This document shows, piece by piece, positions 1-8,480 of a DNA stretch of 64,000 bases; the first letter of the stretch is position 1; every line of letters begins with the position of its first letter. Source of the stretch: Corynebacterium pilosum DSM 20521 = CIP 103422. Lineage in GTDB: Bacteria; Actinomycetota; Actinomycetes; Mycobacteriales; Mycobacteriaceae. The notes beneath the pieces were generated by a model. The model had not been told where the DNA came from. It searched no databases and was given only the letters and a program-made list of their open reading frames with translations. The stretch is from contig NZ_KB892438.1 in assembly GCF_000373805.1 (NCBI RefSeq), positions 28,788-92,787 of the forward strand, read 5' to 3'. The translations under genes and the position numbers were made by a program.

Positions 1-82
1 CATCAGGCAGGACCTCGCGGTAGAAGGTGGCGGCTTCGTGGGCGCTGGGCTTGCACCAGATTGTGGGCACAATTTTCTGCAT
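1..82 (-). CDS. VOC/PhnB-like protein, N-terminal fragment
   Basis: Only the first 27 codons lie in the window; the rest continues past the left edge. The ATG is at 82 on the minus strand. The peptide begins MQKIVPTIWC and continues with an EAATFYREVLPD-type segment. That opening matches PhnB / 3-demethylubiquinone-methyltransferase-like members of the vicinal oxygen chelate (glyoxalase) superfamily, which typically start with a beta strand, a short HxxEA-like turn and a helix ending FY. The function of these small proteins is usually unknown. The call rests on the N-terminal pattern only. Confidence 0.6.
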   Translation of the reverse strand, partial: MQKIVPTIWCKPSAHEAATFYREVLPD

Positions 83-151
83 ACCCGAAACGCTACACCC
101 CCACCTGCACTGGAGTTGGCGCGGGCGGGGGTGATCGTCGTTAAGCGATGT

Positions 152-1651
152 TTAGCGGTCCAGCTTGAGCATCTTCTGGGTGTAGTCCCACTGCTCCTGG
201 AACTTGGACTGGTCGCGGATCAGTGGCTCCCCGTAGGTTGGGATCATTTCGTAGAGCTTCGGGCCCCACTCGATCATGTGCTCGCCGAAGCAACGCTCGA
301 TGAGCTCCAGCATGGCGGCCGGTGCGATGGACGCACCAGGGGATGCACCGAGGATACCGGCGATGGAGCCTTCCTGGTTGTTCACAAGCGCGGTGCCGAA
401 CTCCAGGGAGCCGAAACGTGGTGGTGCCGATGGCTTGATCACCTGCACGCGCTGGCCGGCAACGATGGTCTCCCAATCCGAGCCCTCAGCGGAGGGGACA
501 TATTCCTTCAGGGTTTCGATCTTCGCGTCGAAGTCCTTCATCACTTCCTCGACCAGGTACTTCACCAGGCCGAAGTTGGTTGCCGCAACGCCCAGGTAGG
601 ACGGGATATTGTCCAGGCGAATGGACTTGAACAGGTCCAGGTAGGAACCTTCCTTGAGGAACTTCGGGGTCCAGCCACCGTATGGGCCGAACAGCAGACC
701 CTTCTCGCCATCGATCACGCGGGTATCCAGGTGAGGCACCGACATTGGTGGAGCGCCCACCTTGGCCTTGCCGTAGACCTTGGCGTTGTGCTGCCCGATC
801 AGCTCTGGGTTGGTGGAGCGCAGCCACATACCGGAGATGGGGAAGCCTGCGTAGCCGCGGACCTCTGGCACGCCTGCCTTGCGCAGCAGGTCCAGGGCGT
901 AGCCGCCGGCGCCGACGAAGACGAAGCGGGCCTTGGTGACCTTCTTGTCGCCGGTATGCACGTTCTTCACGGTCACGCGCCAGGAGTTGCCGTCCTTCTT
1001 CAGGCCGATGACTTCGTGGCCGTAGCGGACCTCAGTGCCTGCAGCTTCGGCAGCGGTGAGGAACTGGCGGGTCAGCGCGCCGAAGTTGACGTCGGTGCCT
1101 TCCTTGGTCCAGGAGATCGCCACTGGCTCTGCGCCGAAGTCGCGCTCCTTGGCCATCAGCGGCAGCTTCTCGGCGAACTCGGAGTGGTCGTCGGTGAATT
1201 CCATCGCCGGGAAGAGGTGGTTATCGTTCAGCAGTTCGTAGCGACGACGCAGGTAGTCAATCTGGTCCGGGCCCTGTGCGAAGGAGACATGCGGGACGGG
1301 GTTGATGAACTCCTTTGGGTTGGTCAGAATGCCATTGCCCAGCTGGTGTGCCCAGAACTGGCGGGAGACCTGGAACTTCTCGTTGATGTTCACCGCCTTG
1401 GTGATGTCAATCTTGCCGTTCTTTTCTGGCGTGTAGTTGAGCTCACACAGTGCGGAGTGACCAGTACCGGCGTTGTTCCAAGGGGAGGAAGATTCCTCTG
1501 CGGGGCCGTCCAGGCGCTCGTAGATCATCTGCGTCCAGCTTGGCTCCAGCTCACGCAACATGGCGCCGAGGGTTGCGCTCATCACGCCTGCGCCGATCAG
1601 GGGGACGTCGACCTCATCTTGGGCATTGCCGGTTGTATTTTCGTTCGTCAC
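152..1651 (-). CDS. mqo: malate:quinone oxidoreductase
   Basis: Membrane-associated FAD enzyme that oxidises malate to oxaloacetate and passes electrons to menaquinone; in corynebacteria it is the main malate oxidation step of the TCA cycle. The 499 residues match the usual length of about 500. A dinucleotide-binding segment (VPLIGAGVMSATLG, about residues 16-29) lies at the N terminus, and the family motifs WNNAGTGHSALCELNYTP and GASPGASIAPAAMLELIERC are present. The start is GTG at 1651, with AGAGG about 9 nt upstream; no ATG fits better. The next gene downstream on the same strand is the partial VOC gene, separated by about 70 bp. Confidence 0.97.
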   Translation of the reverse strand: MTNENTTGNAQDEVDVPLIGAGVMSATLGAMLRELEPSWTQMIYERLDGPAEESSSPWNNAGTGHSALCELNYTPEKNGKIDITKAVNINEKFQVSRQFWAHQLGNGILTNPKEFINPVPHVSFAQGPDQIDYLRRRYELLNDNHLFPAMEFTDDHSEFAEKLPLMAKERDFGAEPVAISWTKEGTDVNFGALTRQFLTAAEAAGTEVRYGHEVIGLKKDGNSWRVTVKNVHTGDKKVTKARFVFVGAGGYALDLLRKAGVPEVRGYAGFPISGMWLRSTNPELIGQHNAKVYGKAKVGAPPMSVPHLDTRVIDGEKGLLFGPYGGWTPKFLKEGSYLDLFKSIRLDNIPSYLGVAATNFGLVKYLVEEVMKDFDAKIETLKEYVPSAEGSDWETIVAGQRVQVIKPSAPPRFGSLEFGTALVNNQEGSIAGILGASPGASIAPAAMLELIERCFGEHMIEWGPKLYEMIPTYGEPLIRDQSKFQEQWDYTQKMLKLDR

Positions 1652-1856
1652 CTGTTTAAACCTCTTTTGTTGTCTCTCTTCCGCCTGCGTTCACGTTCCC
1701 GTCACGTGTTAGCTGCCGGAACACCCGCAGGCGATGGCTTCTTTTCCATAGTACGCCGATACACGGCGGGGGTGCCATCTATGGCCTGGTTCATCCCCTT
1801 TTGTTGGTATCCCCTCCCCTTCCGGGGGTACTGCGGGGTCATCCGTGCACCCTGAC

Positions 1857-1868
1857 GCTTGACGACGA
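1857..1868 (-). repeat. example copy of the dispersed TCGTCGNNAAGC motif (intergenic)
   Basis: One of the seven intergenic copies of the dispersed gapped motif, here read on the minus strand. It lies between the divergent mqo and hydrolase genes, so no protein sequence constrains it. The other intergenic copies begin at 135, 6590, 28437, 34833, 39355 and 50599. Confidence 0.6.
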
Positions 1869-1894
1869 GCACCTAGCCCATCCCGCTTGTCGCC

Positions 1895-1900
1895 TAGAGT
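1895..1900 (+). promoter_or_regulatory. putative -10 box of the alpha/beta hydrolase gene
   Basis: TAGAGT lies exactly 7 nt before the ATG at 1908, so transcription would begin at or next to the start codon (leaderless mRNA). The spacer AGGTGGC could also act as a weak ribosome binding site. I saw no convincing -35 box. Confidence 0.4.
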
Positions 1901-1907
1901 AGGTGGC

Positions 1908-2909
1908 ATGACACCTTCCGCACGACATTTCGACGATGCCGGCTGGCATCCCGACGAATTAGGTGACCACTTCGAATCCACCGATATCCACTTAGGCCCA
2001 GACCCAGAGGGCGAAGGCGAGGCCGTAGCCACGCTGGTGCGCCATCTTCCCGACGAGCCCACAGGAAAACCCGCGCTGCTGTGGGTCCACGGGATGACGG
2101 ACTACTTCTTCCACGACCACGTGGCTCGCTTCTTCGCCGCCGAAGGCTACCCCTTCTACGCCGTCGATCTGCGTAAATGCGGGCGGGCACGCCAGAAGGG
2201 CCAGACGTGGCACTATGCGGAGGATCTAGAGCACTACTTTCCTGACCTGTCCGCGGTCGCGCAGATGCTTGCCGAACGCCACGGCTCGTTCGTACCCATT
2301 GCGCATTCCACCGGCGGCTTGATCGTTCCCTTGTGGGCGGACCATGTGCGCCGCACCGCTTCTGAGATCCACCAGGGGCTTGCCGGTATCGTTCTTAACA
2401 GCGCGTGGTTGGACATGATGTACCCGCAGTGGGCGTTGACGCTGGCCAAGCCCGTGATCAAGTTCGTCGGCAAGCGCTGGCCGCGGATCGCTATCCCAGG
2501 CGGAAACCTGGGCTCCTACGGCAAGTCCATCCACTCCAGCGCGCATGGCCTGTGGGATTTTGATCTTGAGAAGAAGCCACTGGGCGGACATGAGAAGTAT
2601 CTGGGCTGGGTGCGTGCGGTGATGGCTGGCCAGGCGCAGATCCACCGCGGCGATATCGATGTCGGCGCACCCGTCTTAAGTTTGTGCTCGAACAAGTCCT
2701 ACTTGAATCAGCCTTATTCTGCAGCTGCAGACACCGCAGACACGGTCCTGGACGTGGACCAGATTCAGCGCTGGTCTCCGCGACTGTCCCATGACGTGCG
2801 CGTAGTGGAGATCCCCGGCGCCCGCCACGACGTATTCTTGTCCCTAGAAAACCCGCGCCAGCAGGCTTTTCAGACAACACTGCGGTGGCTTTCCCAGTTG
2901 GGTCAGTAG
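1908..2909 (+). CDS. alpha/beta hydrolase (lysophospholipase-like)
   Basis: A 333-residue serine hydrolase of the alpha/beta fold. The oxyanion strand-turn LLWVHGMTDYFF is at about residues 56-67. The nucleophile elbow is an AHSTGG segment (G-x-S-x-G variant with Ala first) in the middle of the protein, and a late GARHD segment supplies the probable catalytic His. The overall pattern resembles monoacylglycerol lipase/lysophospholipase L2 proteins. There is no signal peptide, so it is probably cytosolic. ATG 1908 is chosen because it follows both a TANNNT box and an AGGTGG stretch. It is divergent from mqo. The codons for YSAAAD at 2717-2732 carry a near-perfect copy of the dispersed 16-bp palindrome. 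Substrate is unknown. Confidence 0.8.
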   Translation: MTPSARHFDDAGWHPDELGDHFESTDIHLGPDPEGEGEAVATLVRHLPDEPTGKPALLWVHGMTDYFFHDHVARFFAAEGYPFYAVDLRKCGRARQKGQTWHYAEDLEHYFPDLSAVAQMLAERHGSFVPIAHSTGGLIVPLWADHVRRTASEIHQGLAGIVLNSAWLDMMYPQWALTLAKPVIKFVGKRWPRIAIPGGNLGSYGKSIHSSAHGLWDFDLEKKPLGGHEKYLGWVRAVMAGQAQIHRGDIDVGAPVLSLCSNKSYLNQPYSAAADTADTVLDVDQIQRWSPRLSHDVRVVEIPGARHDVFLSLENPRQQAFQTTLRWLSQLGQ

Positions 2910-2959
2910 GCCCGCGGGAATCAACTAGGCACACCCCGCGTTAGTCCTCTATATATAGG

Positions 2960-2965
2960 TATAGT
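2960..2965 (+). promoter_or_regulatory. putative -10 box for mtr
   Basis: TATAGT within an AT-rich run (CTCTATATATAGGTATAGTT) in the 98-bp gap before mtr. It leaves a leader of about 35 nt that contains the CAGGAG ribosome binding site. The -35 box is not clear. Confidence 0.4.
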
Positions 2966-3007
2966 TCGCGCGTTACTCGTCCCTTCACAATTGTCAGGAG
3001 TTTTACT

Positions 3008-4423
3008 GTGACCACCCCCGCAGCACCCGCTGTCGATGCTCATTATGACTACATCATTATCGGCGCCGGTTCCGGCAACTCGATCCCAACGGAGGACTTC
3101 GACGACAAGTCCATCGCCATCGTCGAAAAGGGCCTCTTCGGTGGCACCTGCATGAACGTCGGTTGCATCCCGACGAAGATGTACGTGGTGGCTGCGGATA
3201 CCGCACTGTCCGCATCCGACTCTTCCCACTTGAACCTGGATACTGAGTTCCATGGTGCAGATTGGAAGTCCATCATCGAGCGCGTTTTCCACAACCGCAT
3301 CGACCTGATCGCCCAGGGCGGCGAGGAGTACCGCCGCGGCCCGGAGACACCGAATATCACGGTCTACGATCACCACGCTTCCTTCCTAGCGCCGAAGACC
3401 ATTCAGACCGGCCAGGGCGATGAGCAGAAGATCATTTCGGGCGAGACGATCATCATCGCCACCGGTTCGCGCCCCGTGATCCCCGAGGTGATCCAGGAGT
3501 CGGGCGTGCCTTTCCACACCAATGAGACGATTATGCGCTTGGACAAGCAGCCGGAGTCCCTGACCATCGTCGGCGGCGGTTTCATCGCCATGGAGTTTGC
3601 CCACGTATTCCAGTCCCTAGGCACGAAGGTCACGGTGGTGAACCGCTCGCCACTGCTGCGCACCCTTGATAAGGACCTGACCGAGCGCTTCAATGATCTG
3701 ACGCAGCAGCGCTACACCACGCACATCGGGCGTACGGTCGCTGGCGCGCGTTCCGACGATCACAGCGTCACCCTCGTGCTTGACGACGACACCGAGGTCA
3801 CCTCAGAAGCTCTGCTGGTTGCGACGGGCCGCAAGCCCAACGGGGATCAGATGAATCTGGATTCTGCTGGCATTGAGATGCGCCCGGATGGCCGGATCGC
3901 TGTCGACGAGTTTGGCCGCACCACAGCCGAGGGCGTGTGGGCGCTGGGCGATGTGTCCTCGCCTTACCAGCTGAAGCACGTGGCAAATGCGGAGACCCGC
4001 GCTGTGCGCCACAACATCCTGCACCCAGACGAGATGGTGCCGATGCCACATGACAATGTGCCGTCCGCCATCTTCACCCATCCGCAGATCGCCACCGTGG
4101 GATTGACGGAGGAACAGGCCCGCGAGCAAGGCTATTACGTAACGACGAAGGTCCAGAACTATGGCGATGTCGCCTACGGCTGGGCACTGGAGGATAAGAC
4201 CGGCATAGTGAAGCTGGTAGCTGATCGCCAGTCTGGCAAATTGCTGGGTGCGCATTACATGGGTCCACAGGCGGCCACGTTGATCCAGCAGATGATTACC
4301 GTTATGGCCTTTGATCTGGACGTTCGCGAGGTAGCCACCCACCAGTACTGGATCCACCCCGCCCTGCCGGAAGTCACAGAGAATGCCTTGCTTGGGCTGG
4401 ACTTTGAGTTTCCTGACGTTTAA
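3008..4423 (+). CDS. mtr: mycothione reductase
   Basis: NADPH-dependent flavoprotein that reduces mycothiol disulfide and so maintains the actinobacterial thiol pool in the cytosol. The 471 residues match the family. FAD-binding IIGAGSGN is at about residues 17-24. The redox disulfide Cys48-Cys53 lies in GGTCMNVGCIPTKM. An NADPH-binding IVGGGFIAMEFA segment follows in mid-protein, and the C-terminal His450/Glu455 pair sits in HPALPEV, which forms the active site across the dimer. The start is GTG 3008 after CAGGAG. Glutathione reductase and lipoamide dehydrogenase share the fold, but the CMNVGC active site and the GSGN FAD loop favour mycothione reductase. Confidence 0.93.
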   Translation: MTTPAAPAVDAHYDYIIIGAGSGNSIPTEDFDDKSIAIVEKGLFGGTCMNVGCIPTKMYVVAADTALSASDSSHLNLDTEFHGADWKSIIERVFHNRIDLIAQGGEEYRRGPETPNITVYDHHASFLAPKTIQTGQGDEQKIISGETIIIATGSRPVIPEVIQESGVPFHTNETIMRLDKQPESLTIVGGGFIAMEFAHVFQSLGTKVTVVNRSPLLRTLDKDLTERFNDLTQQRYTTHIGRTVAGARSDDHSVTLVLDDDTEVTSEALLVATGRKPNGDQMNLDSAGIEMRPDGRIAVDEFGRTTAEGVWALGDVSSPYQLKHVANAETRAVRHNILHPDEMVPMPHDNVPSAIFTHPQIATVGLTEEQAREQGYYVTTKVQNYGDVAYGWALEDKTGIVKLVADRQSGKLLGAHYMGPQAATLIQQMITVMAFDLDVREVATHQYWIHPALPEVTENALLGLDFEFPDV

Positions 4424-4433
4424 CTAGCACCTC

Positions 4434-4490
4434 AGTGGTCTGGGCCCTACCCCATTCGGGTAGATGAGACCCAGGTCACTGTTAATTTTT
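4434..4490 (+). terminator. terminator after mtr
   Basis: Two-tier hairpin: an 11-bp outer stem (AGTGGTCTGGG at 4434-4444 with CCCAGGTCACT at 4470-4480, two G-U pairs), an inner CTACCC/GGGTAG stem, then a T-rich run TTAATTTTT ending at 4490. It begins 10 bp after the mtr stop codon. Confidence 0.75.
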
Positions 4491-4772
4491 CTCAGGAACT
4501 GCATATTTCCAAAACTTGAGGTCATTGCCTGAATCATCAACACTCTCCTGATCAAGTGGTGATCCGAACTCAGTATGTTCACAGACTCTTATCTGCTGGC
4601 TTACGGGAATAACTGCGTCCGCGTCAAGTTTCGGTTACAGTTACTCAACGACACCGGGACCGAGCCTGCCAAAGGCAACCGGGTGATCATGGCAAGCATG
4701 CAGGGTTTGCCACGATATGTGCAGATTTCCAACCCGGAAGTCTTGTCAGAACTACAGAGAAGGAATAGTTTC
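4491..4772 (+). other. long leader/promoter region without a gene
   Basis: About 280 bp separate the mtr terminator from the first small exported protein. The upstream in-frame extension of that ORF has no start-site signals or domain, and I do not read it as coding. A GGCAA...TTGCC hairpin lies near 4692-4712. The length suggests an mRNA leader, but I recognise no riboswitch class. Confidence 0.3.
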
Positions 4773-5156
4773 ATGCGCAATTTCCGCAAGGCAGCACTGG
4801 CTGGAGCAACTGCACTGGCAGTTGCATTCGGCTCCACCTCCGTCGCAGTCGCGGCAGAAGGCAGCAGCTTCGACAAGGTACCTACGCAGGTCGCTAATGA
4901 ACTCGGCGTTGACAATAACTCTGAGTCCAAGATTAACCAGGAAGAGTATGAATCCTGGGAAGAAGTCAGCAAAAACCACCCAGACGGTCAGCAGAACTGG
5001 GCTGACGGCCGAGCAATCTTCGGTTCCTCCAAGGACTTCTCCGAGCAGCCACTGTGGGCGAAGCTGTTCTACGGCGGCACCATCTTCGCTGCAGTCGCAG
5101 GCTTCATCGGCACGATTGTCGGCCCACTGTACTACTACGTCGTACACGGCCGCTAA
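4773..5156 (+). CDS. small exported membrane protein, copy 1
   Basis: A 127-residue protein with an N-terminal Sec signal (MRNFRKAALAGATAL... ending near AVAAEG, about residue 26), a polar acidic middle and a C-terminal hydrophobic helix (about residues 100-122) ending YYYVVHGR. The ATG at 4773 follows AGAGAAGGAA at a good distance; the longer in-frame ORF upstream is rejected. It is paralogous to the next gene: both begin MRxFRxAALAxATA and share the motif GSSxDxSxxPLW just before the last helix. Proteins of this type occur near mtr/map in other corynebacteria, where they are annotated only as secreted or membrane proteins. Function is unknown; a cell-envelope role is inferred. Confidence 0.75.
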   Translation: MRNFRKAALAGATALAVAFGSTSVAVAAEGSSFDKVPTQVANELGVDNNSESKINQEEYESWEEVSKNHPDGQQNWADGRAIFGSSKDFSEQPLWAKLFYGGTIFAAVAGFIGTIVGPLYYYVVHGR

Positions 5157-5214
5157 TCTGCGGAACCCCGCACACAACCCAGACATTCAATCTTTTCGAA
5201 AGTAGGAAATCATC

Positions 5215-5619
5215 ATGCGTAAGTTCCGCAACGCAGCACTGGCTGCAGCAACCGCAGTCACCGTCACCTTCGCAGGCGTGTCCGTCGCAGACGCTCAGAC
5301 CAATGGCACCGACGTCACCTGGAAAAACCCTGGCCTCTCTTCCGCCCGCGACGCAGACGCAGATACGGTCGACCGTCTGTCCAGCACCTGGGTCGATGGC
5401 GGCTCCTCCGCTGTCGGCGAGGCTACCGATGCAGGCAAGCCAGTCAACGCCATCAACCTCCTGGGCTCCTCTGTTGACGATTCGCAGAACCCACTGTGGT
5501 CGCTCCTCTGGCGTGACGGCGCAGGCATCGCAGCTATCGCAGCTGCAGTCGGTGGCGTCATCGCTGCCTACAACTACGCTGTCTACCAGGGCATCATCCC
5601 TCACGCTATCCAGTTCTAA
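5215..5619 (+). CDS. small exported membrane protein, copy 2
   Basis: A 134-residue paralogue of the preceding gene, 58 bp downstream and probably on the same transcript. A signal peptide ends near VSVADAQ (about residue 24). The mature part is Asp/Ser-rich and ends in a hydrophobic helix (GAGIAAIAAAVGGVIAAY, about residues 103-120) followed by a short tail. The start ATG 5215 follows AAAGTAGGAA. It shares GSSxDxSxxPLW with copy 1 but differs in most of the middle, so the duplication is not recent. A strong terminator follows. No function can be assigned. Confidence 0.75.
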   Translation: MRKFRNAALAAATAVTVTFAGVSVADAQTNGTDVTWKNPGLSSARDADADTVDRLSSTWVDGGSSAVGEATDAGKPVNAINLLGSSVDDSQNPLWSLLWRDGAGIAAIAAAVGGVIAAYNYAVYQGIIPHAIQF

Positions 5620-5642
5620 TCACTAGATAAGCGATACAGCTT

Positions 5643-5675
5643 AAAGCCCACCGGAGCTTTCCGGTGGGTTTTATT
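5643..5675 (+). terminator. terminator of the small exported protein pair
   Basis: CCCACCGG (5647-5654) pairs with CCGGTGGG (5661-5668); the flanking AAAG/TTTT extends the stem and is followed by TTTTATT. It may also work in reverse for map, whose stop codon is at 5683. Confidence 0.85.
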
Positions 5676-5682
5676 CATTTTC

Positions 5683-6579
5683 TTAGTCCCAGGGCGAGGT
5701 GAACTCGTCGTCGGGAAGCGTCAAAATCTCATTGCCGTCCTCCGTGATCACGATGGTGTGCTCGAACTGGGCGGTGAACTTGCCATCCAAGTTTTGGATC
5801 GTCCAGCCGTCGTCCCACATGCGGTAGGGCAACTCGCCCAGATTGATCATCGGCTCAATCGTCAGCGTCATACCCGGCTCCAGAACATCCGTGTAGGCAT
5901 CGGAATCATAATGCAGCACCACCAGCCCATTGTGGAAGGTGGGGCCCACACCGTGGCCCGTGAAGTCCGTGACCACGTTGTATCCGAAGCGCTTCGCGTA
6001 GGACTCGATCACGCGCCCAATCACGTTCACCTGCCGGCCAGGCTTGGCCACCTTGATGCCGCGCATCGTCGCCTCGCGGGTACGTTCCACCAGCAGGCGA
6101 TGTTCCTCGCTGACGTTGCCGGCCAGGAAGGTAGCGTTCGTGTCGCCGTGCACGCCGTTCTTGTACGCGGTCACATCAATGTTGACGATGTCCCCGTCCT
6201 GAATCACCGTGGTATCCGGGATACCGTGGCACACAATCTCATTGAGGGACACACACGTGGCCTTGGTGAAACCCCGGTAGCCCAGGCAGGAAGGGTAGGC
6301 GCCGTGGTCAATCATGTACTCGTGGGCCACCGCATCGATCTCGTCGGTCGTCTTGCCGGGCTCCACAGCCTCCCCCGCCAGTGCCAGAGCGTTGGCAGCG
6401 ATCTTCGAGGCCTCGCGCATTGTCTCAATCACCTCAGGCGTCTGCACGAAAGGCTCGCCCACGTTCTCTTGGACAGTGTCCTTCCACACATACTCGGGCC
6501 GCTCGATGTGCTTGGGCACATCGCGGATCGGGGTGGGTTTTCCTGGGGTCAACATTGCGCGTTCAGTCATGGCAACCAT
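5683..6579 (-). CDS. map: methionine aminopeptidase, type I
   Basis: Removes the initiator Met from nascent proteins; two metal ions in the cytosolic active site. It has 298 residues with an N-terminal extension of about 45 ([11 protein letters not shown]), as in the MetAP1c forms of actinobacteria. The pita-bread metal ligands are visible in order: [19 protein letters not shown] (two Asp), [10 protein letters not shown] (His), TIEPMI (Glu), QFEHTIV (Glu). The ATG at 6579 is chosen because AAGGA lies 7 nt upstream; the alternative ATG at 6570 is too far from it. It is the last gene of the dxr-rip1-ispG-pbp-map run, 25 bp after pbp. Confidence 0.96.
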   Translation of the reverse strand: MVAMTERAMLTPGKPTPIRDVPKHIERPEYVWKDTVQENVGEPFVQTPEVIETMREASKIAANALALAGEAVEPGKTTDEIDAVAHEYMIDHGAYPSCLGYRGFTKATCVSLNEIVCHGIPDTTVIQDGDIVNIDVTAYKNGVHGDTNATFLAGNVSEEHRLLVERTREATMRGIKVAKPGRQVNVIGRVIESYAKRFGYNVVTDFTGHGVGPTFHNGLVVLHYDSDAYTDVLEPGMTLTIEPMINLGELPYRMWDDGWTIQNLDGKFTAQFEHTIVITEDGNEILTLPDDEFTSPWD

Positions 6580-6604
6580 GCTAGTCCTTGCTTGCCGACG
6601 AAGC

Positions 6605-8419
6605 CTAAGCCGGGTTGACCGCCTGATCGTAGTTAACCAACATATTGTCGGTGATGGCCACCGCTGCTTCCGAACCGCCGCCGAGAACCACGAGCGTGGC
6701 AAAAGCAATATCGTCCCGGTAGCCCGCAAACCAGGAGTGCGAACCCTGGTTGATTTCGGCCTCACCGGTCTTGCCGTGGATCTCTCCGCCGGCGCTCATG
6801 CCCCGGGCCGTACCCTCCGTGACCACTGAGCGCATCATTTGGCGCACCCCGTCGATGGATTCGGGGCTGAGTGGCGGCACCTCTTCGCTGACCTTCGTCT
6901 CTTGCCCCTCAATCAGATATGGCACCGGGCTGGCACCATTGGCTGCGGTGGCTGCCACCATCGCCAAGCCGAACGGACTGGCTAGGTCATAGCCCTGACC
7001 GTAGCCGGCCTCGGTGCGCTCCAGTGGGGTCTCGCCTTCGGGGATAGAGCCGGTCATCGTATCCAGCCCCGGAATGTCATAGTCGATGCCCAAGCCGAAT
7101 TGCTTGCCCACCTCCTGCAGCTCGCCCGGAGCAAGCTTCGTCGACATGTCCGCGAATGTGGTGTTGCACGAGCTCGCGAATGCACGCTGCAAGGGCACGC
7201 TGCCCAGCGAGAAGCCCGCGTAGTTGGTCACCACACGCCCATAAATATCCATGGTGCCTGGGCACGGAACGATCGAGCTTGTAGCCAGCCCCTGACGCTC
7301 AAGACCCGCAGCGGCGGTGACGATCTTGAACACCGAGCCCGGCGGGTACTGCCCCATCAGCCCAATATTGCCGTCCTTATCAGCGGCAGGCGTCTGCGCC
7401 ACCGCCAGGATCTGGCCTGTCGACGGGCGCACCGCCACAATCACCGCCTGCTGGCCCGCCACCGGCTCCAGGGCAGCCTCGGCTGCGCGCTGCAGCTTGT
7501 GGTCCAAGCTGATCCGGACCGCAGGCGACGGCGTGGGTGCGTGGTACTCCACGTCCTCCATCGCAGCACCCTCCTGGTTCACCTTGGCCACGCGCCAGCC
7601 GTTCGCCCCGTCCAGCTGATCACCTACGATGCGTCCCACACGCGCCATAATGTCAGGCGCGAACGTCGGATCCGCATTCACCATGGCGGCCTCTTCGTTC
7701 AGGCGCACGCCGGGTTCGTCGGCAAGCGCATCCGCTACCTCCTGGCCCCCTGCCTGTGGGATCATCGCCACCGAAAAAGTACCTTGGGCATTTTCCAGTG
7801 CTGCGGTCAGCTCACCGGCATCGCGCGTGGGCACCTGCGGATTGCGTTCGTGGGCTGCGGCGAGCGCCTCAGAAATCGCGAAGGCGGTCTCGGGGGCGCG
7901 ACGCATCGCAGACGTATCGACGAGCAACCGGAACGCCACGCCAGGTTTCAATAGTTCAGCACCGTCCGAAGAGACCACGGACGCTTTCTCCGCCTCTACG
8001 GGCCGCAGCTCTAGGTGCTGGTGCGCGCCCAAGGAGGGGTGCAGCAAGGAGGGCTGCCAGCGCACCGTCCACTCCTCGTCCGTCTGGGTCAGAATCATGG
8101 AGGTGTCATAGGCCAGCTCGCGATCGCGCGGCAGCTGCCACCGCAGCGAATAGCTCGCGGTAGCAAGGTTGTCATTTTGCTCAAGACCTGTGAGTTCGGC
8201 TTCCAGGCCCTCCGCTTGCAAACCGGCGAAGGTGGCGTCGATGGCGGCAGTCGCCGTGGGGGAATCGTCGATAAGCGAACCAAGCGTGTCCGAATCGTGC
8301 GCGGCCAGCGCGTCCAGAAATTCTTGGGCGGTAGGCTCGGCTGAATTCGGCTTCGGCGTGCATGCGACGAAGCCGGCACCGAGGAGCATCACGGTGAGCA
8401 GAACCCAGAGGCGTCTCAT
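6605..8419 (-). CDS. penicillin-binding protein (class B-type transpeptidase lipoprotein)
   Basis: A 604-residue D,D-transpeptidase of peptidoglycan synthesis, anchored outside the membrane. It has a short hydrophobic N terminus ending GAGFVAC, probably a lipobox. An NTF2-like MecA_N-type region and a dimerisation region follow. The transpeptidase domain shows the three penicillin-binding motifs: Ser362-x-x-Lys365 (SVFK), Ser417-Cys-Asn419 (SCN) and Lys550-Thr-Gly (KTGE). There is no glycosyltransferase domain. Start ATG 8419 is preceded by TATTTT at 6 nt, so it may be leaderless as well as read through from ispG. The order ispG-pbp-map matches other corynebacteria. Confidence 0.9.
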   Translation of the reverse strand: MRRLWVLLTVMLLGAGFVACTPKPNSAEPTAQEFLDALAAHDSDTLGSLIDDSPTATAAIDATFAGLQAEGLEAELTGLEQNDNLATASYSLRWQLPRDRELAYDTSMILTQTDEEWTVRWQPSLLHPSLGAHQHLELRPVEAEKASVVSSDGAELLKPGVAFRLLVDTSAMRRAPETAFAISEALAAAHERNPQVPTRDAGELTAALENAQGTFSVAMIPQAGGQEVADALADEPGVRLNEEAAMVNADPTFAPDIMARVGRIVGDQLDGANGWRVAKVNQEGAAMEDVEYHAPTPSPAVRISLDHKLQRAAEAALEPVAGQQAVIVAVRPSTGQILAVAQTPAADKDGNIGLMGQYPPGSVFKIVTAAAGLERQGLATSSIVPCPGTMDIYGRVVTNYAGFSLGSVPLQRAFASSCNTTFADMSTKLAPGELQEVGKQFGLGIDYDIPGLDTMTGSIPEGETPLERTEAGYGQGYDLASPFGLAMVAATAANGASPVPYLIEGQETKVSEEVPPLSPESIDGVRQMMRSVVTEGTARGMSAGGEIHGKTGEAEINQGSHSWFAGYRDDIAFATLVVLGGGSEAAVAITDNMLVNYDQAVNPA

Positions 8420-8425
8420 AGCTAA

Positions 8426-8431
8426 AAAATA
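8426..8431 (-). promoter_or_regulatory. putative -10 box for the penicillin-binding protein gene
   Basis: TATTTT on the minus strand ends 6 nt before the ATG at 8419 in the 61-bp gap after ispG. There is no purine-rich ribosome binding site, consistent with a leaderless transcript. Confidence 0.4.
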
Positions 8432-8480
8432 GCAGCGCCGACCAATTAGTCGGCGCTGCCACATACGAAACCCCCAGAGT

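Noticed and set aside
38..1855. A 605-codon open frame opposite mqo
   Set aside because: It is the antisense shadow of mqo in a GC-rich gene; no recognisable domain and composition typical of shadows (His/Val/Leu/Gly-rich).
4575..4772. N-terminal extension of the first small exported protein
   Set aside because: It would place the signal peptide in the middle of the protein; ATG 4773 has a good ribosome binding site.
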